Source: Ilex aquifolium (lineage: Eukaryota > Streptophyta > Magnoliopsida > Aquifoliales > Aquifoliaceae). From it: a DNA stretch of 64,000 nucleotides. Positions 1-10,522 of the stretch are shown here, one piece after another; the stretch's first letter is position 1; every line of letters starts with the position of its first letter. The DNA lies in assembly GCA_951799425.1 (NCBI GenBank), contig OX637394.1, positions 1,747,501 through 1,811,500 of the forward strand, written 5' to 3'. A program made the position numbers and the translations under genes. Under the pieces are notes generated by a model. That model was not told the origin of the DNA. It searched no databases and was given only the letters and a program-made list of their open reading frames with translations.

Positions 1-1013
1 TCAAGAGGTGATTCCCAACTTTTTGTCCACAATGAATTGAAGTACATTCATCTCCTTTGTTGATTGTTTACAGTTTGAAAAGGAAAAAAAAAAAGGGGGG
101 GGGGGGGGGGGGTGTCAAACTTGCTGCGGTCTACAAGTCAGTTCAAACTTACTGATGTCAGAAAGATGCTCCATAGTTACCAGAAATTGTTAAATCCCTG
201 GCAACCCACGATTTGGTAGCAACAATCCCAAACGGGGTGGGTTCGCTATTTAGATAACCTAAATATCCGACACCAAATTATAATTACTAAGCCCAAATCG
301 ATTTGTTTTGGAACATATGTCACAAATGTAAAACAAATATTTATGAATGTATTATTATTATTATTATTATATATAATTTCAGACAATAGGACATTGAGCG
401 CAAACATAAAACAAATAGTAATTAACTATATGTTTATGGATGTATCATTACAAACAAATTGTATAGTAGTGAAAATGATCTAGATAAGGGTTTCAAAATG
501 AACTGTGACTCAAAACATCATAGCAGTTAAGTCTATCTCTATCCCATGGTGTACCTAAGAAAGTGTCGTATCGTGTATTTGTATCCGTATCATGTATCAA
601 ATCGACCCCTGATCCAGGTAACATTGGCTCGAACCTTATTTTAGATTGATGTTAAAGTGTTACTTGTTCTTCTGATGACTCTGCTTGCAAGGAGACTTTA
701 ATGTATCCCACAACTGAATTGTCTAATCTGCATATTCATTGTATGATGTGCCCCCTGGGGGCGAAGCTCCAGTGTGATGATAAGGCAAATGCGGTTTAAC
801 AAACAAAAAATGCTGCACGTCATTAGAAGATTTCCTATTGCAGATCATCCCATGATAAGAGCTTATGTTTGCTTAATCGATGTTAAGTAATATTGACATT
901 TTTGTTTACCCAAGTTTTCCCTTTTCATCATCTAATTTAAATAATGAACATGGCTTTGAACTACTGTTTTTTTTGGCTTGTGCCTTGAGAGGTAATCTGG
1001 GTATGGATTGCAG
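1..1013 (+). other. Intron or upstream part of the SCC3-like gene
   Basis: No convincing coding exon was found here. The stretch ends in a pyrimidine-rich tract and a CAG acceptor at 1011-1013, so it is most simply the intron before the first visible exon of the SCC3-like gene. It carries an 18-G run at 95-112 and an ATT microsatellite near 350-370. Confidence 0.4.
95..112. repeat. Homopolymer run of 18 G
   Basis: An uninterrupted run of G follows a run of A. Such a run is prone to length change and to sequencing error, so its exact length is uncertain. Confidence 0.9.
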
Positions 1014-2139
1014 ATGAAAAAGAAGGGGCGTCTGTAAGAGGGCGTGGCCGTCCACGTAAGAGGCGCCATTTAGAGGGAAAGAAACTGTTTGACGAGCACA
1101 ACTCAAGTGAAGAAGAGGATTCAATCAGTGCATCTGACCAAGATGCTCACGATGAGGAAGAAAAGCAAGAGGAAGAGGAGGCTCCTTTAATACATTCACT
1201 TAGGCCGTCATCCAAGCTGAGGTCATTGAGAATTTCAAGAGAGAGGAATGAAGGATTGGCTGCTTCCAGAACATCAGGTATTTATTGTGACTACTACATG
1301 CCAGGCACCCAGTCTTTATGATTTGATAATTCTTCCACTTCCATTCATGCATGTGTGGTTTTTTTATGGTTAACAGCTAAATTGCATCACAACAGAGATT
1401 TTATTTCCATCTGGTAACTGCAAGTAAGAATGTTCAACATTCCCAGTAGGCAGACACATCATGGGCACTTTATGAATGGCAATGTTTCTTTTGCCCTACA
1501 AACTAGGAAAACTGACCATGGTCTCGACTTTTCCCCAAGTCATTCTTTCTCCCATTCTTCTTCTCCTCACTACCATGCGTCATGAGTTCGCTAACAAATG
1601 TGGGAATGAGTTCGCTCCTATGATAGAGACTCCCATCCATTAGGTCTCCAAGCAATGACCACTCCACTTTATCAATTCTACTCGGATTTGATCATCACTT
1701 CCCAATCATTTGTAACATAGCTTTCTTTCTTCCTTTCGTGTTATGTGACTAGCTGCCCCTCACTTTGGCACTTGGTCTATTGGTTGACCTTTTCAACTGG
1801 ACTTTAGAAGAAGAGCAATGAGCGTAGTGTTTTACTCTTTGAGTAAGCACCCCTTCTGAAATCAATCCTTGATTGCCATTGATATTTTGTCTCCAACTAC
1901 TCCCTTCTTAAAGGAGAAGTTCGGGAAACTGTCATGCCCCACTCAAACTAGCTGCCCTGTCACCTTATAAAGAAGCACTTTTAAAAAATTTCCACTAGCC
2001 TCATTATTGGGATGCTCAAGCTTCATTCATCAAGTCTGACCAAAAAACAAAAAAAGCTTCATTCATTACGGTGAAATATTTTTCTTGTTTTTAAATTTTT
2101 AACAATTTTGTTTTGCATTATGCAGGGGCATCCAGCTAG
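1014..2139 (+). CDS. SCC3: Sister-chromatid cohesion protein 3 (cohesin SA/Scc3 subunit), 3' end only
   Basis: Two coding exons are visible: 1014-1277 and 2126-2139, joined by a GT-AG intron (1278-2125), ending in TAG at 2137-2139. The visible peptide starts at a phase-split codon, reads EKEGASVRGRGRPRKRRH, then GKKLFDEHNSSEEEDSISAS, an acidic stretch, then APLIHSLRPSSKLRSLRISR, and ends RTSGASS. A GRGRPRKRR basic patch followed by a Ser/Glu-rich acidic stretch matches my recollection of the C-terminal tail of plant SCC3, the HEAT-repeat cohesin subunit that binds the kleisin and DNA in the nucleus. The body of the protein lies upstream of the window, so the identity rests on the tail alone. 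Another nuclear protein with an AT-hook-like basic patch cannot be excluded. Confidence 0.55.
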
Positions 2140-2700
2140 CGACCTTCAGGTGTATTAAGAGTGGTGAACGTGCTGGGTGATGGGTTTGCCATAGTCCAAT
2201 CCCCTTGTAACCTTGTTACTGGTATCTGGGTTGGAACCTCAGGAATTCCCAGCTCAGGGTTTGATGAAAGCTGAAGTATACCCCATGTAAACTTACAGAA
2301 GTGCTTCGGCATGATACCTTCTTTTTCACCATGCATGTTGAACTGGTCATGTAGATATGTATGTCATGTACATTTTGGCCAAGAGATTTTTGTGATATTT
2401 TTTGTGTTCATTCTATGTTCAACTTATGTCTGACGATTGCTTTATACACTGTGTACTCGTTGAATTGTTCCTTTTTTTTTGGTGCCCTTTTTCTAAAATT
2501 TGGAATTGAATGATGAGACGTAATGATCCAATTTCTGGGTGGCATCAATAGAATCAAACCGTTTAGTTTCCTGCAATTCTTATTTTAACTTATATTCCCT
2601 TACTGAGGTTAAGGTTATACATATTAGCAAGCTGAACATTAATAATTGATAACCTGTTATACGGAAGAGCCAACAAGGCCCTTCTTATTTTGTTTCCTTA

Positions 2701-2919
2701 TCAAAAGCTCAATAATCCGTATGTTGCATAGAAAAACAAACCACCAACACCACACCAAAAGCTAAAAACTCCAAACAATGGTCCTAATCCAGGTTTTCTC
2801 CATAGAAAGGTAATTTCCAAGTACAACACAGCAAAAGTAAAAACAATAGTTGTCAACCGAAAAATGAACGTGATGACATTTCTTAGTTGAGTAGCCCTAT
2901 TTCCTTCAAAGTCAAACAT
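2701..2919 (-). CDS. Small two-helix membrane protein, unknown function
   Basis: An ATG at 2919 opens a 72-residue frame: MFDFEGNRATQLRNV, a first hydrophobic helix (about residues 16-38), a short WRKPGLGP loop, a second hydrophobic helix (about 46-70), and a stop at 2701-2703. The composition is balanced, not low-complexity, and the Gly/Phe/Trp-rich helices look like a real membrane protein. It starts 115 bases past the UTP15 stop on the same strand, so it either has its own promoter or lies in a long UTP15 3' UTR. I do not recognise the family. It could be a chance ORF. Confidence 0.35.
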   Translation of the reverse strand: MFDFEGNRATQLRNVITFIFRLTTIVFTFAVLYLEITFLWRKPGLGPLFGVFSFWCGVGGLFFYATYGLLSF

Positions 2920-3034
2920 CAAAATAGATCAATTTCAAATGAACAAAATAACAAAACTTATCTCGCCTTTTCTAGGAAATCAAAATTTGAGGAACAAAAC
3001 TCAAACAAAAGTACCCCTAGGAAGCTGTTTAGCT

Positions 3035-4630
3035 TCATCGCCTCGCAGCAATCCTGAGTAAAGGAGAAATTATACCCTGTATCTCTTGCAATGACTGCTG
3101 TATTCTTATTTCCTCCTCAACGGTTCGCTTGAGGTTTCTAATATGGCCTCTCAATTCCTCAGAACCTCTAACATCTTCAGCTCGCATTTCAACAACTTTC
3201 TTTGCCAACCCCATCAACAACCCTGCATACCTGGGCGTTGTCGAGTACCTCTGCAGAAATCTCAGCAACAACCCAATCTCTTCTGTATCCAAATTCGATA
3301 CACATTTCAACAACTTCTTCCTCGCCACCAATTCCTCCATGACTGCCACTATATTCTCCGGATTCTTTCCATTCAATGCAGACACCAAAGCTTCCTTATG
3401 CCTGAACTTCTTCAACAACTTATCGTGCACCGCCACCTTCACCTTCTTCGGCCTCATTATCAAATAATCGCCTTCCACAGGCTTCTCATTCTGCCCTCGA
3501 TGAAAATACCTAAAATACGAAGGCCTCAACGCCCTCTTCGGAGCCTCCTCCACTGCCCCAAAACCTGAAAACTCCCCCAACTCACCCTCGATGTTTTCCT
3601 TCACCTTCCTCTTCCCCACATACAAAGTCCCATTTGAAGTCCCAATTACCCTGGTTGAACAATCTGGTGAGAACCCAATTGATAGAAGAGGGTTCGGAAA
3701 CCTCATCGAATGAGTAATCTTAAACTTTGCATAATCAAAAACCTTCATATACCCATCTAGGGATACACTCAAAACTCTATACTGCTGAGCCTCCTCACCA
3801 CTTTCTTTTCCAATCTTCCCCACACAAATCGATGTAACAGTCTTGTTATGACTCTCCATGGAATGCAACAACCTCCCACCACCAATCACATCCCAAATTT
3901 TCACACTATTCCCACCCGCCGTCGCAATTAACCCCCCAGATGGCAAATAGATTACATCCTCAACGGGTTTTCCATGATTGATTTCCATTACTGATCCCGA
4001 ACTCGAAACCCTAATATCCCAAAGTTTAATTTTGTGATCATACGAACCCGAAACGAACATATCATCATTTACAGGACAGACATCACCGCATCGAACATAA
4101 TCTTTATGGCCAATGAGATCGAAAATTTGGGTTTCGGTGGTGACGTCCCAGTACTTGACAATGGCGTCATCTCCGCCGGAAAAGAGGTGAAGCTTGTCGG
4201 CTTTAGGGTATCGAACGACGCGGACGGGACGGGAGTGGCCACGAAGGTGGCGGAGAGGAACGCGGGACTTGACATCGAAGATGCGGACAGATCCGGAGAG
4301 GTCGCCAGCGGCTAAAAGGCGACCGTCCGAGCGGAAGACGGCGGAGGTGGCGGTGTCTGAGAAGGCAGCGATGGTTGACTTGGGTTCAAGTGTTTGGGCC
4401 GAGAAGATGGTAACGGTAGCGGAGTGGGTGACGGCAAAGTCGTGAGGTTGCGTGGGAGAGAATGATAGAGATGTTATGGAGGAAATTAGGGTTTGGGTTG
4501 GGGTTTCTTTTGGGTGTTTGAATGATTTCCAGTACTTGGATTCTGGGGTTGGTGTTGATTTGTTTGACGAGGGTTTGAGTTTGGGTTTTACTGGGAAGGT
4601 TTTGGCTATGGCTGTTTTGTCTTCCGCCAT
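3035..4630 (-). CDS. UTP15: U3 snoRNA-associated protein 15 (UTP15), WD40 protein of the SSU processome
   Basis: This is an intronless 531-residue protein. The ATG at 4630 (MAEDKTAIAKTFPVKPKLKP) is chosen because the reading frame upstream of it has no ATG, and the length fits plant UTP15 (about 530 aa). Residues about 50-340 form a WD40 propeller with typical repeat ends such as GHSRPVRVVRY, IVKYWDV, GHKDYVRC, IKLWDIR and VKIWDV. Residues about 365-515 match the UTP15 C-terminal domain (YFRYFHRGQNEKP, VHDKLLKKFRHKEAL). UTP15 belongs to the t-UTP/UtpA subcomplex, which binds the 5' external spacer of pre-rRNA in the nucleolus and is needed for 18S rRNA processing. The promoter carries telo-box and site II motifs, usual for plant ribosome-biogenesis genes. 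The gene is convergent with SCC3. Confidence 0.93.
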   Translation of the reverse strand: MAEDKTAIAKTFPVKPKLKPSSNKSTPTPESKYWKSFKHPKETPTQTLISSITSLSFSPTQPHDFAVTHSATVTIFSAQTLEPKSTIAAFSDTATSAVFRSDGRLLAAGDLSGSVRIFDVKSRVPLRHLRGHSRPVRVVRYPKADKLHLFSGGDDAIVKYWDVTTETQIFDLIGHKDYVRCGDVCPVNDDMFVSGSYDHKIKLWDIRVSSSGSVMEINHGKPVEDVIYLPSGGLIATAGGNSVKIWDVIGGGRLLHSMESHNKTVTSICVGKIGKESGEEAQQYRVLSVSLDGYMKVFDYAKFKITHSMRFPNPLLSIGFSPDCSTRVIGTSNGTLYVGKRKVKENIEGELGEFSGFGAVEEAPKRALRPSYFRYFHRGQNEKPVEGDYLIMRPKKVKVAVHDKLLKKFRHKEALVSALNGKNPENIVAVMEELVARKKLLKCVSNLDTEEIGLLLRFLQRYSTTPRYAGLLMGLAKKVVEMRAEDVRGSEELRGHIRNLKRTVEEEIRIQQSLQEIQGIISPLLRIAARR

Positions 4631-4662
4631 TGGAGAAGCTTCAGAGAACAAGGTTGGGTTTG

Positions 4663-4716
4663 GGCTCGAGTAGGTGTTCCGCCTTGGCTTCTTGGTGTTA
4701 GGGTTTAGGGTTTCTA
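4663..4716 (-). promoter_or_regulatory. Telo-box pair and site II-like element upstream of UTP15
   Basis: On the minus strand, two overlapping AAACCCTAA telo-boxes lie at 4699-4714, and an AGCCCA site II-type element lies near 4665-4672, about 35-85 bp upstream of the UTP15 ATG. This pairing is a known mark of plant ribosomal-protein and ribosome-biogenesis promoters. Function here is inferred. Confidence 0.6.
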
Positions 4717-4982
4717 CGGTGTCTCCACGACGTCGTTTTATATTTTTCTTCGCCTTCTTTGTCCTTTTTCTTTTGACCTTTTTCTTTTGACCTTTTGGTT
4801 ATTTTATCAATTTAGTCTTAATGTATCAATTTTGTTCCTAAAATATTCTATTCATATCTAAAAAATCCCTACACGAACTGGCCATTAAATTTTTGACAGA
4901 AATGATCACATGATATCGTCTAAAAAAATAACACGTGATTATTTCTATTAAAAAAATTAATAGGTTGTTTGTATATGAACCA

Positions 4983-5352
4983 TCTATATAATAAAACAAC
5001 TAAGTGTTTGAAATTTTATCCCATGCATATTTCCTCCCCCCCCAAAAAAAAAATCATTTCATCACTCATTTCTATCACATGTTTAATCATTTACTATTTG
5101 ATTAATTTGTAGTTTAATAAAAATTTTATTTCAGACATTATCCATACACGATAGTATACACATGTTAAGAAAATTTGTCGAATTACGTATTTTTGTCGAC
5201 ATTTTTTAAAAAATAATGGGTAAAAATAAATTTTAAACGATGTAATCAAATAAATGAAGGAAAGAAAAATTATTATTTAATATAGTGAGATCGATTTTTT
5301 GGACGTTCGAATTTTATGTTTTATCGTGTCTTCAGGCACGAGTTATAACTAG
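4983..5352 (+). mobile_element. Non-autonomous Helitron, 370 bp
   Basis: The element starts TCTATATAATAAAAC and ends with a hairpin (CGTGTC-TTCA-GGCACG), an 8-9 base spacer and CTAG. It sits between A (4982) and T (5353), the Helitron target. No coding capacity. The copy at 42428-42787 (minus strand) is the same family. Confidence 0.8.
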
Positions 5353-5594
5353 TTTAAACATGAATTTAATATTCTATGGATAAAATTGATACATTGATGA
5401 TCAAATTAACAAGATGAGTATATTTTAAGGATAAAAAATACTATTAACCATTTTTTTTTTATTTGAATTGCTGTAAAAGCATTTTCTCTCGCGCGAAGAA
5501 TAGTTGTACCAATTGTTCTTATTGAAGTTGTAAAATTCAATAAGTTGTAAAATTCTGTTAAAAAAACAGTTAGTGAAATTTTAAGGGAGATTTA

Positions 5595-6505
5595 GGTGCT
5601 GTTTGGTAACATGATGTTTTTGTTTTTTTGTTTTTTTTTTTCATTTTATGGTAAAAAATAAAAATAAAAATAAAAAGACGTTTGCCGAATGTTTTTGTTT
5701 TTTTTTATTGCTCCGTTTTGAAAATAAGGCACAAATATAGAAACATCTAAAAGAATGTTGTTAAAAACATCCAAAAAAAAACACGCGCCTCTCTCAGCCC
5801 ATCCTTTAATGAGGTCTTACCTTCGAATCTTGTTAACACTAAAATTTAGGACTTTTGATTGAAAGTATAAAATGGTCATTTCTCTATTCTCCTACCTACT
5901 ATTCACCCAACTCTCTCTCTCTCTCCAGAGGAGCTGTTGAAGTTTGAAGCTGCCGAAGGTAGAAGGTGCTTGTCCTCTCAAGGCCAGACTTGCTTAGATC
6001 GATGTCCCTCTGTAGCCCTAACCCTCTCTAAAAGGTAATATTTTGAATTTTTTGGGTGGCTGGTGGTGGTGGGTGATGTTTTCGATGGGGGTGTTGATGG
6101 TGGTGGTTGGTGGTGATGGGTTTTGTATGGTTAGGTGTTGGGTGGCTGGGTGGTGATGGGTTTTGGTGGTGGGTGATGTATTGGTGGGATTTTGGTGGTG
6201 GTTAGGTGGTTGCTGGTGGTTGTTGGGTGACTGGTGGTGGTGGGTTTTGCTTCATTTGGTGTTGGGTGGTAGTAAGTTTGGGTGGCAGGTGATGTATTGA
6301 TGGGTTTTTTGTGGTGGCTGGGTGACTGGTGGTGGTTGTTGGGTGGCTGGTGGTGGTGGGTTTGGTGGTGTTGGGGGATAGACTTTCGGTATAATACCAA
6401 ACATACTTTTTAGTTTTATTTTCATAAATTTTAAAATATAAATGACTACCAAACATGTTTTATATTTTTTATCACATAAAAATGAAAACGTTATCAAACG
6501 CACCC
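5595..6505. mobile_element. Non-autonomous TIR element (GGTG-interior family), copy 1
   Basis: The left end GGTGCTGTTTGGTAAC and the right end GTTATCAAACGCACCC are inverted. The interior is a GGTGGT-rich low-complexity region, with T/A-rich subterminal blocks. The right half matches, in reverse complement, the left half of 29171-30229. Flanking bases are TTA (left) and TAA (right), so no clean target duplication is seen. Pro/His/Thr-rich ORFs inside are low-complexity artefacts. Confidence 0.7.
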
Positions 6506-7427
6506 TAATTATGTTAAGAGTAATGTGGCAGCATCATAACGAGTTAATTTTGATAAAACTAATAACACCATCATGATAATACTATATCATTTGGTCTACA
6601 TTATTCTATTGTTAACGTTATAAATAATAATAATATAATTTAAATTTAATTTATTGACTTAATTCGTCATAATTATTAAATTGGTAATAAATCCCAATAA
6701 ATATTAAAAGACCCACTATAAATTCAATGATTATGATGATTAGATCAGTATATTATATCAATAAATTAAATTCAAATAACATTATTTATAAATAAAAAGA
6801 AATAAAATATCCAAAATTCTTAGGGATATTTGATTTGATGGATAAAGGTGGATAAGACACGTGAATTAAGTTTAAATTGCCTGGAGCCCACATATATCAA
6901 GTTTGAATATACAAAATTTGATAGGATGAACGTTGGACTCAAAAAACTTGGCACGTAATAAACCACGGTTCGTGTGGGATTCATCTACCCGAATTTCCTA
7001 ACAATAGGATTGAGTGTGATTTTACCCTTGTTCTCTTAAATTGTAAATAGTTAGGGTTAGACCTTACCCTTTTTTTCATCTCTTCCTCACCTCACCACCT
7101 CCTTCGGAGAAAATACTCATTACAACGGTAATATGATTAGGTGATGTGCTAATTGCTATTATCAATCAATAATATTAAAACAAATAAACAAATGAATTCT
7201 ACAAAAATTAATAACTAACCTGCCATGGAAGCAAATAATTTCTCACCCTTCTGCCATGTAAACCCAAGAAAGATTCACTTTACCCATTTAAAATTTTATT
7301 ATTGGTTGGTGATATCATATCATCAATGTGATATAGTATCACCATTGCATTCAATATTTACTCATCTAAGTGAGATTCATCTTATCCATTTAAAATTTTA
7401 TTATTAATTGGTGATATCACATTTAAT

Positions 7428-7612
7428 ACTTAAGTACTATTATTTAGATCTAAAAATTTGACTTAATTTGTTGACATAATGACGTGGTTTCATAGAAATC
7501 ATTGGATCAACACCAAATTTTAATGTTTGACGAGATTTATAGTGAATTCAAAGATTACAGTGAATTAGGTCATCAAATTATATCACTAAATTAAGTCCCA
7601 ATAACATTCCTC
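7428..7612. repeat. Dispersed TIR-like repeat (related to 26124-26261)
   Basis: Begins ACTATTATTTAGATCTAAAA and ends ATTAAGTCCCAATAACATTC. Inside it has 'TTGTTGACATAAT' and 'ATCAACACCAAATTTTAATG', shared with copies near 26124-26261 and 56945-57085. The inverted ends suggest a small MITE. Confidence 0.5.
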
Positions 7613-8139
7613 TAAATATTTACTCCCCCCTTTGCTGCTGGGCACCAAGCTCAACAACCAACAACGGTTTGTTCTCTCTCTCTCTAATAATATATATCTC
7701 CGACGCCAAGGCCTTGTCTGACAATGGCCAGATTTCTTTTTTTACAGTTAAAATTTTTTATTTACCGTTTTTTTTGTTGTTTCTGGTTGTCTCTCACTCT
7801 ATCTCTTCCTCCCCCCCCTTTCTCGCCTTTCCCCCACAATACACGAGCAGCGGTGATTTCACCCGAAGGAGCGATCGAGGTGATTTCACTGGTGATCTTC
7901 TTCGAACAACCGGTCCATTTCTTCCTTGACCAGATCCTTCAAGAACAGATCGTCCAAACCCAGCAGTGATATTCTTATAAAAAATATACAAATATATGTG
8001 TATATTTTTGTGTATATACTCTGTTTCTTAGCTCATGATTTCAATTATTTTTTATTCTGGGTGTTTTGGAATTCTGATTCCAATGAGTGGTGTGCACAAA
8101 AAAAGTTTTGCCCAATCAATTACAAGAATTTTTTGTAGC

Positions 8140-8690
8140 TCATTGGGGTTGGGGCAATCGGGTCGGAGTCATGTCGTGTTATTGCGTGTTCGTGTCGGCA
8201 TTAATCAACTCTAATTCAACTTATTTAAATAATTGCGTCGTCTCGATTGACTTGTTTATTTTATGTCAAGTTCGCGTTTACGTTAAGATTTAAGTTTAAA
8301 ATTCTATAATGAATTAATTGAATCCATGCTCATATTTTTTTTATAAATTAAAAATTAACTTAATAAACATAACAATAATAGAATTTTAAATGAATTCTTA
8401 ATAATAGAATTTTATAAATGAATTAATTATGTCAATACTTAATAAACAATAACAAACAATTAGAATTTTATTTCTATAATATTAATTAAATATGTCAATT
8501 TCGTGTAGTTTGTGTTTAACTTTAACTCAACATATTTATTATTCGTATTAATTGGTCGTGTCATTTACGGGTTCATATTAAGAAATTAACAATTTTAATC
8601 CACTAATATTATATTGAGTTCAAGTCGTATTTTCGTGTGAGAAATTATCATTCCTAAACTCAAGTTCAAGTATGTGAGATTGTTGGACGT
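8140..8690. repeat. Unclassified degenerate repeat rich in CGTGT motifs
   Basis: Many scattered copies of TCGTGT and TTCGTGT-like words within AT-rich DNA, a pattern often seen in old plant transposon remnants. A weaker relative lies near 55910-56060. No ends could be defined. Confidence 0.3.
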
Positions 8691-9079
8691 TAGAGATTTT
8701 TCAGCCCATGCCACCTTATCCGATGTTGAGGGTTTGTTAGGAGTCAAAAGAATTATGATAAATGATTTGATTTGATTTGATTATATTAGTTAGATATGCT
8801 TGGATTAAATAGACAAAGGGGTATAACGGTAAAAATGTGCAAAAGTAAGGCTTTGGTAACACAAAAAAATGGTTAATGCTCAATTTTGTGTTACACAATT
8901 CTTTTGAGTACGGATTATGTCTATTTTTTTTATAAAATAGTTGTTGCGATTTGATATAATGGGCAAGATTCGTTGAGGTGCTCAATTTTTATATTGTATT
9001 GTACCTTCAAACACGGACGGGTGATTACTGGGAATAGATATAACAAGAGGAAAAGATGGTAAATCAAAGTCAATGGTGG

Positions 9080-9655
9080 GTGAAAAACCCTATCAACCAA
9101 CACAATCACTTCTCATTAACCACACCGAAGAGAGGCTGCAGGTTGGGGTAAGTGACACCGCGAAGCTTCTAGCTACTCTCAGCCACCAGGTCCGGATTCG
9201 GTCTTCGTCATTAACCTCAACGACGAGACGACAACGAACCATTCCAATTTTTCTACCTATCTGTTGACATTCATAAGGGTATTGGTATGCATGCTTCATC
9301 TTTTATTTAATAAATTCCTTTTATTTATCCTTTTCTTTGTATTTTGTGAAGACTAATTTCAGTATATGTAAGGAATACAGTACTAATGTTAGGCAATTGT
9401 AGTTTCTAAGTATGTTAGTTCTAAAGCTACCATTTTTCTGTAGTAATGGATTGTGACCCAGGTGTTTGTAAAAAAGACTGAGCTAAAAGGCTGAAAATTT
9501 ATATTTCTGTCCAAATGGGTTTCTTATACTTGTCTGTTGTTGGTGGTTTAGGACCCTTACTGTCTCGTATATGTTCTTTTTTTAATAAGGTCTTACTTGA
9601 ACATCTTGTGAACAATCCATTTCTTCTTCTTACGTGTAAGGTTTCAAGAGGAAGG
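9080..9655 (+). other. Probable 5' UTR and UTR intron of the SOSS-B gene
   Basis: A GC-richer stretch (9080-9275) precedes a T-rich intron-like segment. An acceptor TTACGTGTAAG near 9640 leaves a short leader GTTTCAAGAGGAAGG before the ATG at 9656. This suggests a noncoding first exon and an intron in the 5' UTR. The exact ends are not known. Confidence 0.4.
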
Positions 9656-10069
9656 ATGATTTCTTTAAAAGACATTGTACCTGCGGCGCAAAACAATATA
9701 AACACACAGTTCATACTTTTGGATAAAGGAAGAATATCATTAGATGGTCAACATAAGACATGCTTGGCACTTGTGGCTGATGAGACTGCCGCTGTGCATT
9801 TTCAGCTATGGGGGGATGAGTGTGATGCCTTTGAGCCTGGTGACATTGTCCGTTTGGTTAATGGCATATTCTCTTACAACCGCAATAATCTTGTTTTGAG
9901 GGCAGGCAAGCGAGGGAAGGCGGAAAAAGTGGGAGAATTCACCATGGTGTTTGTCGAGACACCAAACATGAGCGAGATTCGTTGGGTTCCTGATCCAAAT
10001 AACCCTAAGATATATGTGCAGGAGGCTGTTATTTCACCCTACTCAAGAATTTTTCCGCCTATGCAATAA
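9656..10069 (+). CDS. SOSS complex subunit B homolog (single-stranded DNA-binding OB-fold protein)
   Basis: An uninterrupted 137-residue protein, MISLKDIVPAAQNNINTQFI at the start and SPYSRIFPPMQ at the end. It matches the plant relatives of human hSSB1/NABP2: conserved segments are CLALVADETAAVHFQLWGDE, FEPGDIVRLVNGIFSYNRNN, LVLRAGKRGKAEKVGEF and ETPNMSEIRWVPDP. The whole chain is one OB fold (about residues 5-110), expected to bind single-stranded DNA in the nucleus and, by analogy with the animal SOSS complex, to act in double-strand-break repair. The start is the first ATG after a likely UTR-intron acceptor. The coding region is a single exon in this form, but a second C-terminus is possible through 10418-10522. 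Confidence 0.88.
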   Translation: MISLKDIVPAAQNNINTQFILLDKGRISLDGQHKTCLALVADETAAVHFQLWGDECDAFEPGDIVRLVNGIFSYNRNNLVLRAGKRGKAEKVGEFTMVFVETPNMSEIRWVPDPNNPKIYVQEAVISPYSRIFPPMQ

Positions 10070-10417
10070 TTGTTATGCTTTCCTGTTTTGTTTAAGTAGT
10101 GTTGTCTTGCACATGAATTCCAAGTGCATACACCATGAATTGTGAGAGGCTTGTTTTTGCTCAGCATAGTATGCATTTGACCTTGGCTTGATGTCTCTTG
10201 TATTTTAGATTAACAGATGTCAATTTCAAGTCGAATGATCTATTTACATGGCTGCATTAACCTTATATGGTTTTCCATACACCTTAGTTTGTAAATTTAT
10301 ATGAAAATTTGCTTTTTAGCGTTGAATTTTCTGTTATGCTTATTAACATTCAGCCCCAATATTGTGCATGTTGCTAGAGATATGGAGCAAGGATGCATCT
10401 CCTTTATGTTTTGACAG

Positions 10418-10522
10418 GTGATCCCTAGGCTGCAGCATTCCCGGTCGTTAAATCCTGATTCTAATCCTAGACCGATGCCTTCCACATTAGAGTCGCGCAC
10501 CGAGCCTAAAAACAGAGTTTGA
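10418..10522 (+). CDS. Possible alternative last exon of the SOSS-B gene
   Basis: Directly after a good acceptor (TTTTGACAG, 10409-10417) an open frame of 34 codons starts in phase 0, VIPRLQHSRSLNPD, and ends in TGA at 10520-10522. If the first exon ended at 10027 (GCT before GTTATT) the protein would read ...YVQEAVIPRLQHS..., replacing ...YVQEAVISPYSRIFPPMQ. The shared VI at the join and the Ser/Pro-rich tail are suggestive. The donor is weak, so this is an inferred isoform, not a proven one. Confidence 0.35.
   Translation: MIPRLQHSRSLNPDSNPRPMPSTLESRTEPKNRV

Larger units (their letters stand above)
6506..9070. other. Intergenic region between UTP15 and SOSS-B genes
   Basis: No supportable gene was found. 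There is a CT-rich, promoter-like stretch near 7640-7830, with short ORFs downstream that I do not recognise and would not call genes. Dispersed repeats are listed separately. Confidence 0.5.

Noticed and set aside
3129-4673. Several plus-strand ORFs
   Set aside because: They are antisense shadows of UTP15, which has clear WD40 and UTP15_C sequence on the minus strand.
6131-6503. Pro/His/Thr-rich minus-strand ORFs
   Set aside because: Translation of the GGTGGT low-complexity core of a TIR element; a similar artefact occurs at 29300-29860.
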